Translations under genes and position numbers: made by a program
From: Loripinus fragilis
Taxonomy: Eukaryota; Mollusca; Bivalvia; Lucinida; Lucinidae
Length of the DNA stretch: 64,000 bases
Assembly (NCBI GenBank): GCA_964019695.1
Contig: OZ026525.1
Span: forward strand, 60,358,253-60,422,252
Reading direction: 5' to 3'
The notes under the pieces: model-generated
What the model was told of the DNA's origin: nothing
Databases searched by the model: none
The model's input: only the letters and a program-made list of their open reading frames with translations
Shown here: positions 36,242-50,200 of the stretch, piece after piece
Layout: each line of letters begins with the position of its first letter
Numbering within the stretch: position 1 is the first letter of the stretch

Positions 36242-37975
36242 GTTAACAGTATAAGGCGTTCACCAAGGTTCCTTTTCGTGACCATAAGAAATAAGTACCC
36301 TGCATTTTCACAGGACACCTATATTTTTCTAGCAGCCTATATAGGACAGCTCGTCAGACGCCTGCTAGCAGAGGTAAAAAGCGAAGGCTCTCATGAGCCT
36401 GTGCATCGATGCAGTGGAATAAGATCGACTGCATTTATCCTAACAAAATTAATAGAATTACTTGGTAAAAATAGAAATGATGAAAGAGCGTCGATGTACC
36501 GTTATTTCGGCGTCATTAACTTGCATCGACACCAATTTTGACTGAAACAAAGTTTGTTACTGTTGGGGAGTTTGGCACATAAAGGGAAATTCCTATTTTG
36601 GTAGCCCACGAAAATAGTACCTTTTAACATTTTGAAATTCGCAATTTTCTGTGCCTTCTTTTTGGTAAATGAGTGCTCTATTGGAATTTAAACTTTCATG
36701 GGAGTATGCTTTGATGCATGTTTGTCATGTTGTTGAGAGCAAATGCATCTTAGTGTGGACTATTTTAGTCACAGTAAAAAGAGCGACTACCATGGTAACG
36801 TATGACGCTGGTCTGATTTCCCGTTTACTTTTGTGCATGTCTAGAAGTCAAAGTCGTCAAGGCAGGTTGTATTTTCACTTTTCTTGAAGGTGGATAGCAA
36901 ATCTTGTCACTCATGGGAAGAGAAACATTCAAACATTATCCTGAATAAAGATGCTGATGCCTCAAATCAGCCAGTTTACATCGACTTAAATAGCAGTGAT
37001 TGTTAGTGCACGGACACCTGATGACAAAAGAACATGCACATTTCATGCGCAATAACTATGACTGTTCTCTGCACGTTTCTTGCATGTGCGCGTTTGGCAA
37101 TAAATGTGTCCTGCTTATCTGTTGATAACCTTTGGAAACAGTTTGGACCAAGATCAGGCCTGACAAAAAGTGGGGACTGATCTGGATCTGAACTGTTTGA
37201 CATTCATTCTGATAGTATCCCTCGAAAACTTTTTGAAAGGAGTTTGTTTTAAGTAAAACAACAGAAAGCGAAAAAAGCCTTACAGTTATTCAGCATGCGC
37301 AGTGTACAACCCTTTACCTACCAGCCACGAAGTTGCCGTCTGCTCTTCTTGTCTTCTTGTTGTTTTTGGTACCCTATAATGTATGAATGTGCACGCTCGC
37401 CTAGGCCCTCGCTACTCACATATGTGACGTGTACCAAACTTTCATGAACTGTCCCTAAACTTTTGGCCTGAGCCTTCATCTACATCCCTGACATCCCCTC
37501 TTTTTAAGGATTTGCTGCTCGTATATGCGTTTAGTACTAAACTTTCTTGAACTGGCTTATAAGATTTGACTGAGCCTTCATCAACATCCATTCTTTTTAA
37601 TGTGATTTGCAAAGGCCCTGGCGATACTGCGCAAATGTTCAGTCTCGCCGGATTCTCCGCTAGTCACATAAACTTTCTTGAACTGGCCTATAAAATTTGA
37701 CACGAGCCTTCATCTACATCCCTTCTTTTGAGTGTGATTTGCAAAGGCTCTGGTGAGACTGCGCCAATGTGCAGTCTCGTCTGATCCTTTGATGTCCATT
37801 ATGCGATAAGTACCAAACTCTCATGAATTGGCCTATAAAAAGTAAGTGAGTATGATCAGGAAGTACCACAATCAGACATTCCAGGGCACCCTGAGGAGCA
37901 GTCACAGAACATTAATAGTAGGAAGACAGTTAAAGTATGACACCATGCTTTCTCGTCCTCGTCAAGATGATTGCA

Positions 37976-39834
37976 AAACTAGAAAGAACACCAAGTAATG
38001 CATAACTAAGCAAGGACCAAACACGGAGCCCCAACAATCCAATGGGAGGAATAATAAAGAATGAATCAACAACAACAGAAAAAAACCCATAGAAGGGACA
38101 AAGTTGGGCCTGAACCTTCATCTACATCCCTTCTCTTTTTTCAGTGCACGCAGCAAAGGCTGTGGTGACACTGCGCAAATATGCAGACTCATCTAAGCCT
38201 TCGCTGCTCGCATATGCGATAAATACAAAAGTATCATGAACTGGCCATTAAAGTTTGGACTGAACCTTCATCTACATCCCTTCTCTTTTTTCAGTGCGAG
38301 CAGCAAAGGCTGTGGTGACATTGCGCAAATGTGCAGGCTCATCTAAGCCTTCGCCGCTCGCATATGCAATAAATACAAAAGTATAATGAACTGGCCCATA
38401 AAGTTTGGCCTGAACTTTCATCTATATCTCTCTTTTTTTTTTGGGGGGGGGGGGGAGGAGGCGTGCGAACAGAACCAAAATCTCATGAACTGGCCCATAT
38501 ATGTATCTACTAGCATGACCTTGGAATCGGTGAACAGTGCAACATTAAAACTTAGGAGAAGGATGCGCTTCTCTGCAGTCTTATTTAGCAGTCTTGTATA
38601 TTTCCTTGTAGTTCGCTTACAGGTAATGACCTAATATCGTTTGGCTCCCCTTAGTAAACTTGTCCTTTAATAACCAAAATGAAGAGAAAGTCACATTTTC
38701 TGTAATAACCTGTGAATAATCATCATTGTAAGTTGTACTGAGTCAACTCATAGATTTTAAGAATTACAACAAGGGCTAATACGAATCTGTGAATCACCTA
38801 TTTTTATCCAGCGTCTACAGTGCTTGCATACCCAAATTATGGTAGTAGCTGAAGGTACAAATCAAAATTTAGATCCTAGCCCCAATAGATAGTAGTACAT
38901 GTACGTTTAACTCTTTCATAACTAGCAGCGTTGTATGTTGTCTTCTGATAACCTATGCAAGCAGTTTGGACCCAGATCAGGACAAACCAAAAAAAGTAAT
39001 TTTGAAAAAGCCAGCAGACGCCAAGAAAAGCATGAAAAAATACCCAGCATGCAAATAGTTTTAGAAGGGGTTGACACATGTGCGTTAAGTGCGATTAGAC
39101 GACGAGCAGTTAAATGCTCTGGTGAGACTGCACAGCTGGTCAGGATCACGTGTGCCTTCTTTGGTCACTCATGCAATAAGGACTTAATATTCATAGACAG
39201 GTTTGTTACTGATGTGTAACCAGTGAAGACTCAAATGAGTTTGACCATCCGTGCATTCCCACAAGCGCCTTCAATGCATGCGCACACAACATTTATACAC
39301 TAAAATTTAGAACTGAAGCCTACTGGATAGTTGTATTTGAATGTTAAAATGTGCACATACATGTGATAAGTACACTGTGTGCAAGCAGTAAATGCTCTTG
39401 CAAGACTGCACAGATACGCAGGTTGGTTTGAGCCCATTCTGGATACACCTGAAAACAGTACTAATATCTCACAAAATGGCTCATTGTTCATGGGCGACAT
39501 TTTTAATGGAGAACAATCATCTGAGCAGCCTTTGCAGATCTTTCACTAGTTGGACTGACACACCAAACACCAGGACAGTTTTACACACGCGTTTAAAGTA
39601 TTTGCAACGTTGAGCGATGGCTCTGGCGAGACTGCGCATATGTGCATCAGGCTGGCCAGTGCCTTTGCTGAATGCCCATAAATAAGTACTAAATTTGCAG
39701 TAGCCTTTTTGCACATGGACGCCAAGGAACTGTTTGAACGAGCCAGCGCATCTGCGCAGACTTAACAGAGTCATCACTATAGCAAACACCAAGTTGTTGG
39801 TATATAAAGATACACCTTAAAGCAACTAGATCCA
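37976..39834 (+). repeat. B block of U7
   Basis: Sequence absent from U1-U6. It begins 'aaactagaaagaacacc' (rest of the R1-derived segment), continues with two minisatellite monomers (about 38137 and 38287) and the poly-G run near 38443, then about 1.3 kb of unique B sequence ending 'gcaactagatcca'. In A units 'gattgca' joins directly to 'gcctcactgg'. 1859 bp. Confidence 0.9.
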
Positions 39835-40240
39835 GCCTCACTGGATAACTACGCGTGCTCGTTTAATGAATGGCTGTACACATATATGAGATAGGTATCA
39901 TTTTCTAATGGTCTCTCTCGTGCAAACCTAATGAAGAAAATGTGATAGTCAGCATATGCGTAAAACAAAGATTCGCATTAGCTTGCATAGTTCCACAGAG
40001 ATGGTCAAATATTTCATTTGTGGCTGGTAAGTGAGTTTATTTGGTCTTCGCATTTGCTATATAGCCATTGTCGTATGTCACGGTTCTAAAACTAAGATAT
40101 TTACACGTTTACTGCTTATTTCAAATCTCATCATTTAGTATCTTGATTTCGCAATTCCATAGGTTATACAAAAATTTGGCCATGTGTTATTTGTTCATAG
40201 AAAAAATAAAAACAAAAAATTACATTTTTTTTCAACTATC

Positions 40241-40333
40241 TGGATGTTGTGGGAATCGAACCCACAACTTATATGTGAAAGAGCTTCAGTTGGCTTTAGA
40301 GAAATCCTACTATACCCCTGAGCTATCTGGGCC
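40241..40333 (-). tRNA. tRNA-like sequence, U7 copy (B-type)
   Basis: The B box reads GGTTCGATTCC instead of GGTTCGAATCC. Both satisfy the GGTTCGANTCC consensus and leave the T-stem closed. The 5' end is still A-like (CAGATAG). Confidence 0.5.
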
Positions 40334-43089
40334 TATTAATGTAAAGGATTAACATTTCTTTAAGTAAGCGATTTGTGTGTATATTTGTTTTACAGGGACA
40401 TCACTCTTGATGTTTAAGCAATTAATCCCAAATTTAGCAAAAATCAAAACAATATAACCAATTTGCCTCATAGAAATTTCACAATGTTGAAATGGCAAGC
40501 TGTATTTCATTTCTGTCTTCAAATTAATGAAACAAATGTCAACGAATGCTATAGTCATTATGTTATTCACAAACACTTACACTACTTTTTTAATATTTCT
40601 GGCATACTTAATTTTCACTGAATTTGAACCTCCCAGTATACTTTGTTGCTGTAAGCCACGCCATACGAGCCTTTTTCCTATGAAGGCTCGTCAACAAGCG
40701 GATCCTCCGAGGGAGGATTCGCAGAGGTAGCTCCCTCTTCCCTTTTTTTTTTTTTTTGTTTTGTTGTTTTTTGGGGTTGTTTTTTTTTCGTTGGGTCCTT
40801 GGGCGGTCTAGACATTTTTTTTTTAATTTGGGTGGTGGAACTCCCTGGGTGGTTACCACTTCAGGGTTACTACCAGGTGATACTGGTATTCAATGGGATA
40901 TAAGTAAATTTGGGAGAACCAAACCAGCATTATCCTTCCTATTTAACAGCAGCAAATCTTACATCCAGATCAATATATGACTTTTCCAACATTGATTTTG
41001 GCATTTACAATTTCATGGAGGACAGCTTTAATATGTATAGTGCTTCGTATAGTATTGGTACATTTATATACTGATAGCTTAAAAGATATGTTAAAAGTTT
41101 TAGATTTAGGTTAACGAGGCCTCAATCTGATTGGAGTCGTCTCTTTCATCAAATGTTATTCATATGCTATACGATTCAACGGTCTTAAGAAAAGTACATA
41201 ATATAGGCAGTACTTTTTATGTCATTGTTTAATAACTAAAGTTAACAGTATAAGGCGTTCACCAAGGTTCCTTATTGTGACCATATGAATTAGTACCCTG
41301 CATTTTCACAGGACACCTATCTTCTAGCAGACTCTATATAGGACAGCTCGTCAGACGCCTGCTATCAGAGGTAAAAAGCGACGGCTCTAATAAGCCTGTG
41401 CATCGATGCAGAGGAATAAGAACGACTGCATTTATCCTAATCAAATTAATGGAATGACTTGGTAAAATCAGAAATGATGAAAGAGCGTCAATGTACCGTT
41501 ATTTCGGCGTCATTAACTTGCATCGATACCAATTTTGACAGAACCAAGGTTTGTTACTGTTGGGGAGTTCGGCAAATAAAAGGAAATTCCCATTTTGGTA
41601 GCCCACGAAAATAGTGCCTTTTAACATTTTGAAATTCACAGTTTCTGTGCCCACTTTTTGGTAAATGAGTGCTCTATTGGAATTCAAACGTTCATAGGAG
41701 TATGCTTTGATGCGTGTTTGTCATGTTATTGAGAGCAAATGCATCTAAGTGTGGACTATTTTGTCACATTAAATAGAGCGACTACCATGGCAACGTATGA
41801 CGCTGGTCTGATTTCCGGTTTACTTTTGTGCATGTCTAGAAGTCAAAGTCGTCAAGGCAGGTTGTATTTTCACTTTTCTTGAAGGTGGATAACAAATCTT
41901 GTCACTCATGGGAAGAGAAACATTCAAACATTATCCTGAATAAAGATGCTGATGCCTCACATCAGCCAGTTTACATCGACTTAAATAGCAGTGATTGTTT
42001 GTGCACGGACACCTGATGACAAAAACACATGAACATTTCATGTGCAATAACTAGGAATGTTCTCTGCATGTTTCTTGCATGTGCGCGTTTGGCAATAAAT
42101 ATGTCCTGCTTATCTGTTGATAACATTTGCAAACAGTTTCGACCCAGATCAGGCCTGACAAAAAGGCGGGCCTGGTCTGGATCTGAACTGTTTGCCATTC
42201 ATTCTGATAGTATCCCTCAAAAACTTTTTGAAAGGATTTTGTCTTAGGTAAAACAACAGAAAGCGAAAATAAAAGCCTGTACAGTTATTCAGCATGCGCA
42301 GTGTACAACCCTTTACCTACCAGCCACGAAGTTGCCGTCTGCTACTCTTGTCTCCTTGTTGTTTTTGGTACCCTGTAATGCATGAATGTGCACGCTCGCT
42401 TGGACCCCCGCTACTCGCATATGTGACGTGTACCAAACTTTCATGAACTGTCCCTAAACTTTTGGCCTGAGCCTTCATCTACATCCCTGACATCCCCTCT
42501 TTTTAAGGATTCGCTGCTCATATATGCGTTTAGTACCAAACTTTCTTGAACTGGCTCTTAAGATTTGACTGAGCCTTCATCTACATCCATTCTTTTTAAT
42601 GTGATTTGCAAAGGCCCTGGCGTTACTGCGCAAATGTTCAGTCTCGCCTGATTCTCCGCTAGTCACCTAAACTTTCTTGAACTGGCCTATAAAATTTGAC
42701 ATGAGCCTTCATCTACATCCCTTCTTTATAGTGCGATTTGCAAAGGCTCTGGTAAGACTGCGCCAATGTGCAGTCTCGTCTGATCCTTTGATGTTCGTTA
42801 TGCGATAAGTACCAAACTCTCATGAACTGGCCTATAAAAAGTAAGTGAATATGATCAGGAAGTACCACAATCAGACAATCCAGGGCACCCTGAGGAGCAG
42901 TCACAGAACATTAATAGTAGGAAGACAGTAATAGTAAGACGTCATGCTTTCTCGTCCTTGTCAAGAAGATTGCAAAACTAGAAAGAACACCAAGTAATGC
43001 ATAACTAAGCAAGGACCAAACACGGAGCCCCAACAATCCAATGGGAGGAATATTAAAGACTGAATCAACAACAACAGAACCACCCCCAT

Positions 43090-44745
43090 AGAAGGGTCAA
43101 AGTCGGTCCTGAACCTTCATCTACATCCCTTCTATTTTTACAGTGCGAGCAGCAAAGGCTGTGGTGACACTGCGCAAATGTGCAGGCTCATCTTAGCCTT
43201 CGCTGCTCGCATATGCGATAAATACAAAAGTATTATGAACTGGCCCATATAGTTGGGCCTGAACCTTCATCTACATATTTTCTCTTTTTTCAGTGCGAGC
43301 AGCAAAGGCTGTGGTGTCACTGCGCAAATGTTCAGGCTCATCTTAGCCTTCACTGCTCGCAAATGCGATAAATACAAAAGTATCATGAACAGGCCCATAT
43401 AGTTGGGCCTGAACCTTCATCTACATATCTTCTCTTTTTTCAGTGCAAGCAGCAAAGGCTGTGGTGACACTGCGCAAATGTGCAGGCTCATCTAAGCCTT
43501 CGCTGCTCGCATATGCGATAAATACAAAGTATCATGAACTGGCCCACAAAGTTTGGCCTGAACCTTCATCTACATCCCTTCTATTTTTTCAGTGCGAGCA
43601 GCAAAGGCTGTGGTGACACTGCGCAAATGTGCAGGCTCATCTAAGCCTTCGCTGCTCGCATATGCGATAAATACAAAAGTATCATAAACTGGCCCATATA
43701 GTTGGGCCTGAACCTTCATCTACATATCTTCTATTTTTTCAGTGCGAGCAGCAAAGGCTGTGGTGACACTGCGCAAATGTGCAGGCACATCTAAGCCTTC
43801 GCTGCTCGCATATGCGATAAATACAAAAGTATCATAAACTGGCCCATATAGTTGGGCCTGAACCTTTATCTACATCCCTTTTTTTCAGTGCGAGCAGCAA
43901 AGGCTGTGGTGTCACTGCGCAAATGTGCAGGCTCATCTTAGCCTTCGCTGCTCGCATATGCGATAAATACAAAAGTATCATGAACTGGTCCATAAAGTTT
44001 GGCCTGAACCTTCTCTTTTTTCAGTGCAAGCAGCAAAGGCTGTGGTGACACTGCGCAAATGTGCATGCTCATCTTAGCCTTCGCTGCTCGCATATGCGAT
44101 AAATACAAAAGTATCATGAACTGGTCCATAAAGTTTGGCCTGAACCTTCTCTTTTTTCAGTGCAAGCAGCAAAGGCTGTGGTGACACTGCGCAAATGTGC
44201 AGGCTCATCTTAGCCTTCGCTGCTCGCATATGCGATAAAAACAAAAGTATCATGAACTGGTCCATAAAGTTTGGCCTGAACCTTCTCTTTTTTCAGTGCA
44301 AGCAGCAAAGGCTGTGGTGACACTGCGCAAATGTGCAGGCTCATCTAAGCCTTCGCTGCTCGCAAATGCGTTAAATACTAAAGTATCATGAACTGGCCCA
44401 TAAAGTTTGGCCTGAACCTTCATCTACATCCCTTTTTTTCAGTGCGAGCAGCAAAGGTTGTGGTGACACTGCGCAAATGTGCAGGCTCATCTAAGCCTTC
44501 GCTGCTCGCATATGCGATAAATGCAAAAGTATCATGAACTGGCCCATAAAGTTTGGCCTGAACCTTCATCTACATCCCTTTTTTTCAGTGCGAGCAGCAA
44601 AGGCTGTGGTGACACTGCGCAAATGTGCAGGCTCATCTAAGCCTTCGCTGCTCGCATATGCGATAAATGCAAAAGTATCATGAACTGGCCCATAAAGTTT
44701 GGCCTGAACCTTCATCTATATCTCTTTTTTGGGGGGAGGGGGGGG
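43090..44745 (+). repeat. Minisatellite of U8, 11 monomers
   Basis: Monomers start near 43149, 43299, 43449, 43599, 43749, 43894, 44029, 44166, 44303, 44449 and 44594. Those with the full 'catctacatccctt' tail are 145-150 bp; those missing it are 135-137 bp. Each can form a hairpin, with arm 'gcgagcagcaaaggct' against 'agccttcgctgctcgc' (one mismatch), and contains 'ctgcgcaaatgtgcag'. The last monomer degenerates into 'ttttttgggggg' poly-G. Confidence 0.95.
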
Positions 44746-46148
44746 AGAGAGGCGTGCGAAAAGAACCAAAATCTCATGAACTGGCCCATATATGTATCTA
44801 CTAGCATGACCTTGGAATCTATGAACAGTGCAACATTAAAACTTGGGAGAAGGATGCGCTTTTCTGCAGTCTTATTTAGCAGTCTTGTATATTTCCTTGT
44901 AGTTCGCTTACAGGTAATGACCTAATCTCGTTTGTTTGGCTCCCCATAGTAAACTTGTCCTTCAAGAACCAAAATGAAGAGAAAGTCACTTTTTTCTGTA
45001 ATAACCTGTGAATAATCTTCATTGTCAGTTGTACTGAGCCAACTCATAGATTTTAAGAATTACAACAAGGGCTAATACAAATCTGTGAATCACCTATTTT
45101 TTATCCAGCGTCTACAGTGCTTGCATACCCAAATTATGTTAGTAGATGAAGGTACAAATCAAACTTTAGACCCTAGCCCCAATGGATAGTTGTACATGTA
45201 CGTTTAACTCTTTCATTACTAGCAGCGACGTATGTTGTCTTCTGATAACCTATGCAAGCAGTTTGGACCCAGATCAGGACCAACCAAAAAAAGTACATTA
45301 TGTAATTTTGAAGAAAACAGCAGACGCCAAGAAAAGCATGAAAAAACACCCAGCATGCAAAGAGTTAAAGAAGGGGTTGACACATGTGCGTTAAGTGCGA
45401 TTAGACGACGAGCAGTTAAATGCTCTGGTGATACTGCACAGCTGGTCAGGATCACGTGTGCCTTCTTTGGTCACTCATGCAATAAGGACTTAATATTCAT
45501 AGACAGGTTTGTTACTGATGTGTAACCAGTGAAGACTCAAATGAGTTTGACCATCCGTGCATTCCCACAAGCGCCTTCAATGCATGCGAACACAACATTT
45601 ATACACCAAAATTTAGAACTGAAGCCTACTGGATAGTTGTGTCTACATGTTAAAATGGGCACATGTATGTGCACATGTGATAAGTACACTGTGTGCAAGC
45701 AGTAATTGCTCTTGCAAGACTGCACAGATACGCAGGTTGGTTTGAACCAATACTGGATACACATGAAAACAGTACTAATATCTCACAAAATGGCTCATTG
45801 TTCATGGGCGACATTTTCAATGGAGAACAACCAACTGAGCAGCCTTTGCAGATCTTTCACTGTTTGCACTGACACACCAAACATCAGGACAGTTTCACAC
45901 ACGCGTTTAAAGTATTTGCAACGTTGAGCGAAGGCTCTGGCGAGACTGCACGAATGTGCATCAGGCTGGCCAATGCCTTTGCTGAATGCTCATAAATAAG
46001 TACTAAATTTGCATTAGCCTTTTTGCACATGGACGTCAAGGAACTGTTTGAACGAGCCAGCGCATCTGCACAGACTTAACAGAGTCACCACTATAGCAAA
46101 CACCAAGTTGTTGGTATATAAAGATACACCTTAAAGCAACTAGATCCA
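44746..46148 (+). other. Distal part of the B block, U8
   Basis: About 1.4 kb shared by U7-U11 and absent from U1-U6. Contains a GATC-rich half-hairpin near 45260, two further degraded M2-like hairpins (near 45700 and 45930), and 'ggtatataaag' close to the right end. Several ORFs of 70-97 codons are conserved only because the copies are nearly identical. No domain is recognised. Confidence 0.6.
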
Positions 46149-46556
46149 GCCTCACTGGATAACTACGCATGCTCACTTAATGAATGGCTGTACGCATATA
46201 TGAGATAGGTATCATTTTCTAATGGTCTCTCTCGTGCAAACCTAATGCAGGAAATGTGATAGTCAGCATATGCGTAAAACAAAGATTCGCATTAGCTTGC
46301 ATAGTTCCACAGAGATGGTCAAATATTTCATTTGTGGCTGGTAAGTGAGTTTATTTGGTCTTCGCATTTGCTATATAGCCATTGTCGTATGTCACGGTTC
46401 TAAAACTAAGATATTTACACGTTTACTGCTTATTTCAAATCTCATCATTTAGTATCTTGATTTCGCAATTCCATAGGTTATACAAAAAATTTGGCCATGT
46501 GTTATTTGTTCATATAAAAAAGTAAAAAAAAAAAATACATTTTTTTTTCAACTATC

Positions 46557-46649
46557 TGGATATTGTGGAAATCGAACCCACAACTTATATGTGAAAGAGC
46601 TTCAGTTGGCTTTTGAGAAATCCTACTATACCCCTGAGCTACCTGGGCC
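46557..46649 (-). pseudogene. tRNA-like sequence, U8 copy (B box mutated)
   Basis: The B box reads GGTTCGATTTC and the T-stem has lost a pair ('gtggaaatcg' on the plus strand). The acceptor-side sequence is also changed ('tggatattg'). Confidence 0.5.
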
Positions 46650-49439
46650 TATTAATGTAAAGGATTAACATTTCTTTAAGTAAGTGATTTGTGTGTATAT
46701 TTGTTTTACAGGGACATCACTCTTGATGTTTAAGCAATTAATCCAAAATTTAGCAAAAATCAAAACAATATAACCAATTTGCCTCATAGAAATTTCACAA
46801 TGTTGAAATGGCAAGCTGTATTTCATTTCTGTCTTCAAATTAATGAAACAAATGTCAACGAATGCTATAGTCATTATGTTATTCACAAACACTTACACTA
46901 CTTTTTTAATATTTCTGGCATACTTAATTTTCACTGAATTTGAACCTCCCAGTATGTTTTGTTGCTGTAAGCCACGCCATACGAGCCTTTTTCCTATGAA
47001 GGCTCGTCAACAAGCGGATCCTCCGAGGGAGGATTCGCAGAGGTAGCTCCCTCTTCCCATTTTTTTTTATAGTTTTTTTGTTTTGTTTTTTGGGGTTGTT
47101 TTTTTTTCGTTGGGTCCTTGGGCGGTCTAGACATTTTTTTTTAATTTGGGTGGTGGAACTCCCTGGGTGGTTACCACTTCAGGGTTACTACCAGGTGATA
47201 CTGGTATTCAATGGGATATAAGTAAATTTGGGAGAACCAAACCAGCATTATCCTTCCCATTTAACAGCAGCAAATCTTACATCCAGATCAATATATGACT
47301 TTTCCAACTTTGATTTTGGCATTTACAATTTCGTGGAGGACAGCTTTAATATTTATAGTGCTTCGTATAGAATTGGTACATTTATATACTGATAGCTTAA
47401 AAGATATGTTAAAAGTTTTAGATTCAGGTTAACGAGGCCTCAATCTGATTGGAGTCGTCTCTTTCATCAAATGTTATTCATATGCTATACGATTCAACCG
47501 TCTTTAGAAAAGTACATAATATAGGCAGTACTTTTTATTTCATTGTTTAATAACTAAAGTTAACAGTATAAGGCGTTCACCAAGGTTCCTTATTGTGACC
47601 ATATGAATTAGTACCCTGCATTTTCACAGGACACCTATCTTCTAGCAGACTCTATATAGGACAGCTCGTCAGACGCCTGCTAGCAGAGGTAAAAAGCGAC
47701 GGCTCTAATAAGCCTGTGCATCGATGCAGAGGAATAAGAACGACTGCATTTATCCTAATCAAATTAATGGAATGACTTGGTAAAATCAGAAATGATGAAA
47801 GAGCGTCAATGTACCGTTATTTCGGCGTCATTAACTTGCATCGATACCAATTTTGACTGAACCAAGGTTTGTTACTGTTGGGGAGTTCGGCATATAAAAG
47901 GAAATTCCCATTTTGGTAGCCCACGAAAATAGTGCCTTTTAACATTTTGAAATTCACAGTTTCTGTGCCCACTTTTTGGTAAATGAGTGCTCTATTGGAA
48001 TTCAAACGTTCATAGGAGTATGCTTTGATGCGTGTTTGTCATGTTATTGAGAGCAAATGCATCTAAGTGTGGACTATTTTGTCACATTAAATAGAGCGAC
48101 TACCATGGTAACGTATGACGCTGGTCTGATTTCCGGTTTACTTTTGTGCATGTCTAGAAGTCAAAGTCGTCAAGGCAGGTTGTATTTTCACTTTTCTTGA
48201 AGGTGGATAACAAATCTTGTCACTCATGGGAAGAGAAACATTCAAACATTATCCTGAATAAAGATGCCGATGCCTCACATCAGCCAGTTTACATCGACTT
48301 AAATAGCAGTGATTGTTTGTGCACGGACACCTGATGACAAAAACACATGAACATTTCATGTGCGATAACTAGGAATGTTCTCTGCATGTTTCTTGCATGT
48401 GCGCGTTTGGCAATAAATATGTCCTGCTTATCTGTTGATAACATTTGCAAACAGTTTCGACCCAGATCAGGCCTGACAAAAAGGCGGGCCTGGTCTGGAT
48501 CTGAACTGTTTGCCATTCATTCTGATAGTATCCCTCAAAAACTTTTTGAATGGATTTTGTCTTAGGTAAAACAACAGAAAGCGAAAATAAAAGCCTGTAC
48601 AGTTATTCAGCATGCGCAGTGTACAACCCTTTACCTACCAGCCACGAAGTTGCCGTCTGCTACTCTTGTCTCCTTGTGGTTTTTGGTACCCTGTAATGCA
48701 TGAATGTGCACGCTCGCTTGGACCCCCCCCCCCCTACTCACATATGTGACGTGTACCAAACTTTCATGAACTGTCCCTAAACTTTTGGCCTGAGCCTTCA
48801 TCTACATCCCTGACATCCCCTCTTTTTAAGGATTCGCTGCTCATATATGCGTTTAGTACCAAACTTTCTTGAACTGGCTCTTAAGATTTGACTGAGCCTT
48901 CATCTACATCCATTCTTTTTAATGTGATTTGCAAAGGCCCTGTCGTTACTGCGCAAATGTTCAGTCTCGCCCGATTCTCCGCTAGTCACATAAACTTTCT
49001 TGAACTGGCATATAAAATTTGACATGAGCCTTCATCTACATCCCTTCTTTATAGTGCGATTTGCAAAGGCTCTGGTAAGACTGCGCCAATGTGCAGTCTC
49101 GTCTGATCCTTTGATGTTCGTTATGCGATAAGTACCAAACTCTCATGAACTGGCCTATAAAAAGTAAGTGAATATGATCAGGAAGTACCACAATCAGACA
49201 ATCCAGGGCACCCTGAGGAGCAGTCACAGAACATTAATAGTAGGAAGACAGTAATAGTAAGACGTCATGCTTTCTCGTCCTCGTCAAGATGATTGCAAAA
49301 CTAGAAAGAACACCAAGTAATGCATAACTAAGCAAGGACCAAACAGGGAGCCCCAACAATCCAATGGGAGGAATATTAAAGACTGAATCAACAACAACAG
49401 AACCACCCCCATAGAAGGGACAAAGTTGGTCCTGAACCT

Positions 49440-50200
49440 TCATCTACATCCCTTCTATTTTTACAGTGCGAGCAGCAAAGGCTGTGGTGACACTGCGCAA
49501 ATGTGCAGGCTCATCTAAGCCTTCGCTGCTCGCATATGCGATAAATACAAAAGTATCATAAACTGGCCCATATAGTTGGGCCTGAACCTTCATCTACATA
49601 TCTTCTCTTTTTTCAGTGCGAGCAGCAAAGGCTGTGGTGTCACTGCGCAAATGTGCAGGCTCATCTTAGCCTTCACTGCTCGCATTTGCGATAAATACAA
49701 AAGTATCATGAACTGGCCCATATAGTTGGGCCTGAACCTTCATCTACATATCTTCTCTTTTTTCAGTGCAAGCAGCAAAGGCTGTGGTGACACTGCGCAA
49801 ATGTGCAGGCTCATCTAGGCCTTCGCTGCTCGCATATGCGATAAATACAAAGTATCATGAACTGGCCCACAAAGTTTGGCCTGAACCTTCATCTACATCC
49901 CTTCTATTTTTACAGTGCGAGCAGCAAAGGCTGTGGTGACACTGCGCAAATGTGCAGGCTCATCTAAGCCTTCGCTGCTCGCAAATGCGTTAAATACTTA
50001 AGTATCATGAACTGGCCCATATAGTTGGGCCTGAACCTTCATCTACATCCCTTTTTTTCAGTGCGAGCAGCAAAGGCTGTGGTGACACAGCGCAAATGTG
50101 CAGGCTCATCTAAGCCTTCGCTGCTCGCATATGCGATAAATGCAAAAGTATCATGAACTGGCCCATAAAGTTTGGCCTGAACCTTCATCTATATCTCTTT
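49440..50200 (+). repeat. Minisatellite of U9, 5 monomers
   Basis: Monomers begin near 49468, 49618, 49768, 49918 and 50062. Variant order matches the first four and the last monomer of U8: second monomer with 'gtggtgtcac', third with 'gtgcaagcagc'. So the middle six monomers were lost, or were never gained. Confidence 0.95.

Larger units (their letters stand above)
36242..41240 (+). repeat. Tandem unit U7 (hybrid A-to-B)
   Basis: 4999 bp. Up to about 37975 it carries type-A markers ('ggaatttaaactttcatggg', 'gcgaaggctctcatgagcc'). From 37976 it carries the B block. Beyond 39834 it carries type-B markers (B box GGTTCGATTCC, 'ttgttgctgtaagcc', 'cctccgaggg'). The switch coincides with the point where A units lack the block, as expected for an unequal crossover between the two subfamilies. 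Confidence 0.9.
41241..47568 (+). repeat. Tandem unit U8 (type B)
   Basis: 6328 bp, the longest unit, because its minisatellite has 11 monomers. The frame that begins MSALLEF in A units ends at a TAG after nine codons here, which argues against coding function. Confidence 0.95.

Noticed and set aside
43090..44745. CRISPR-like array
   Set aside because: Whole 135-150 bp monomers repeat, without short repeats separated by unique spacers, in clearly eukaryotic sequence. It is a minisatellite.
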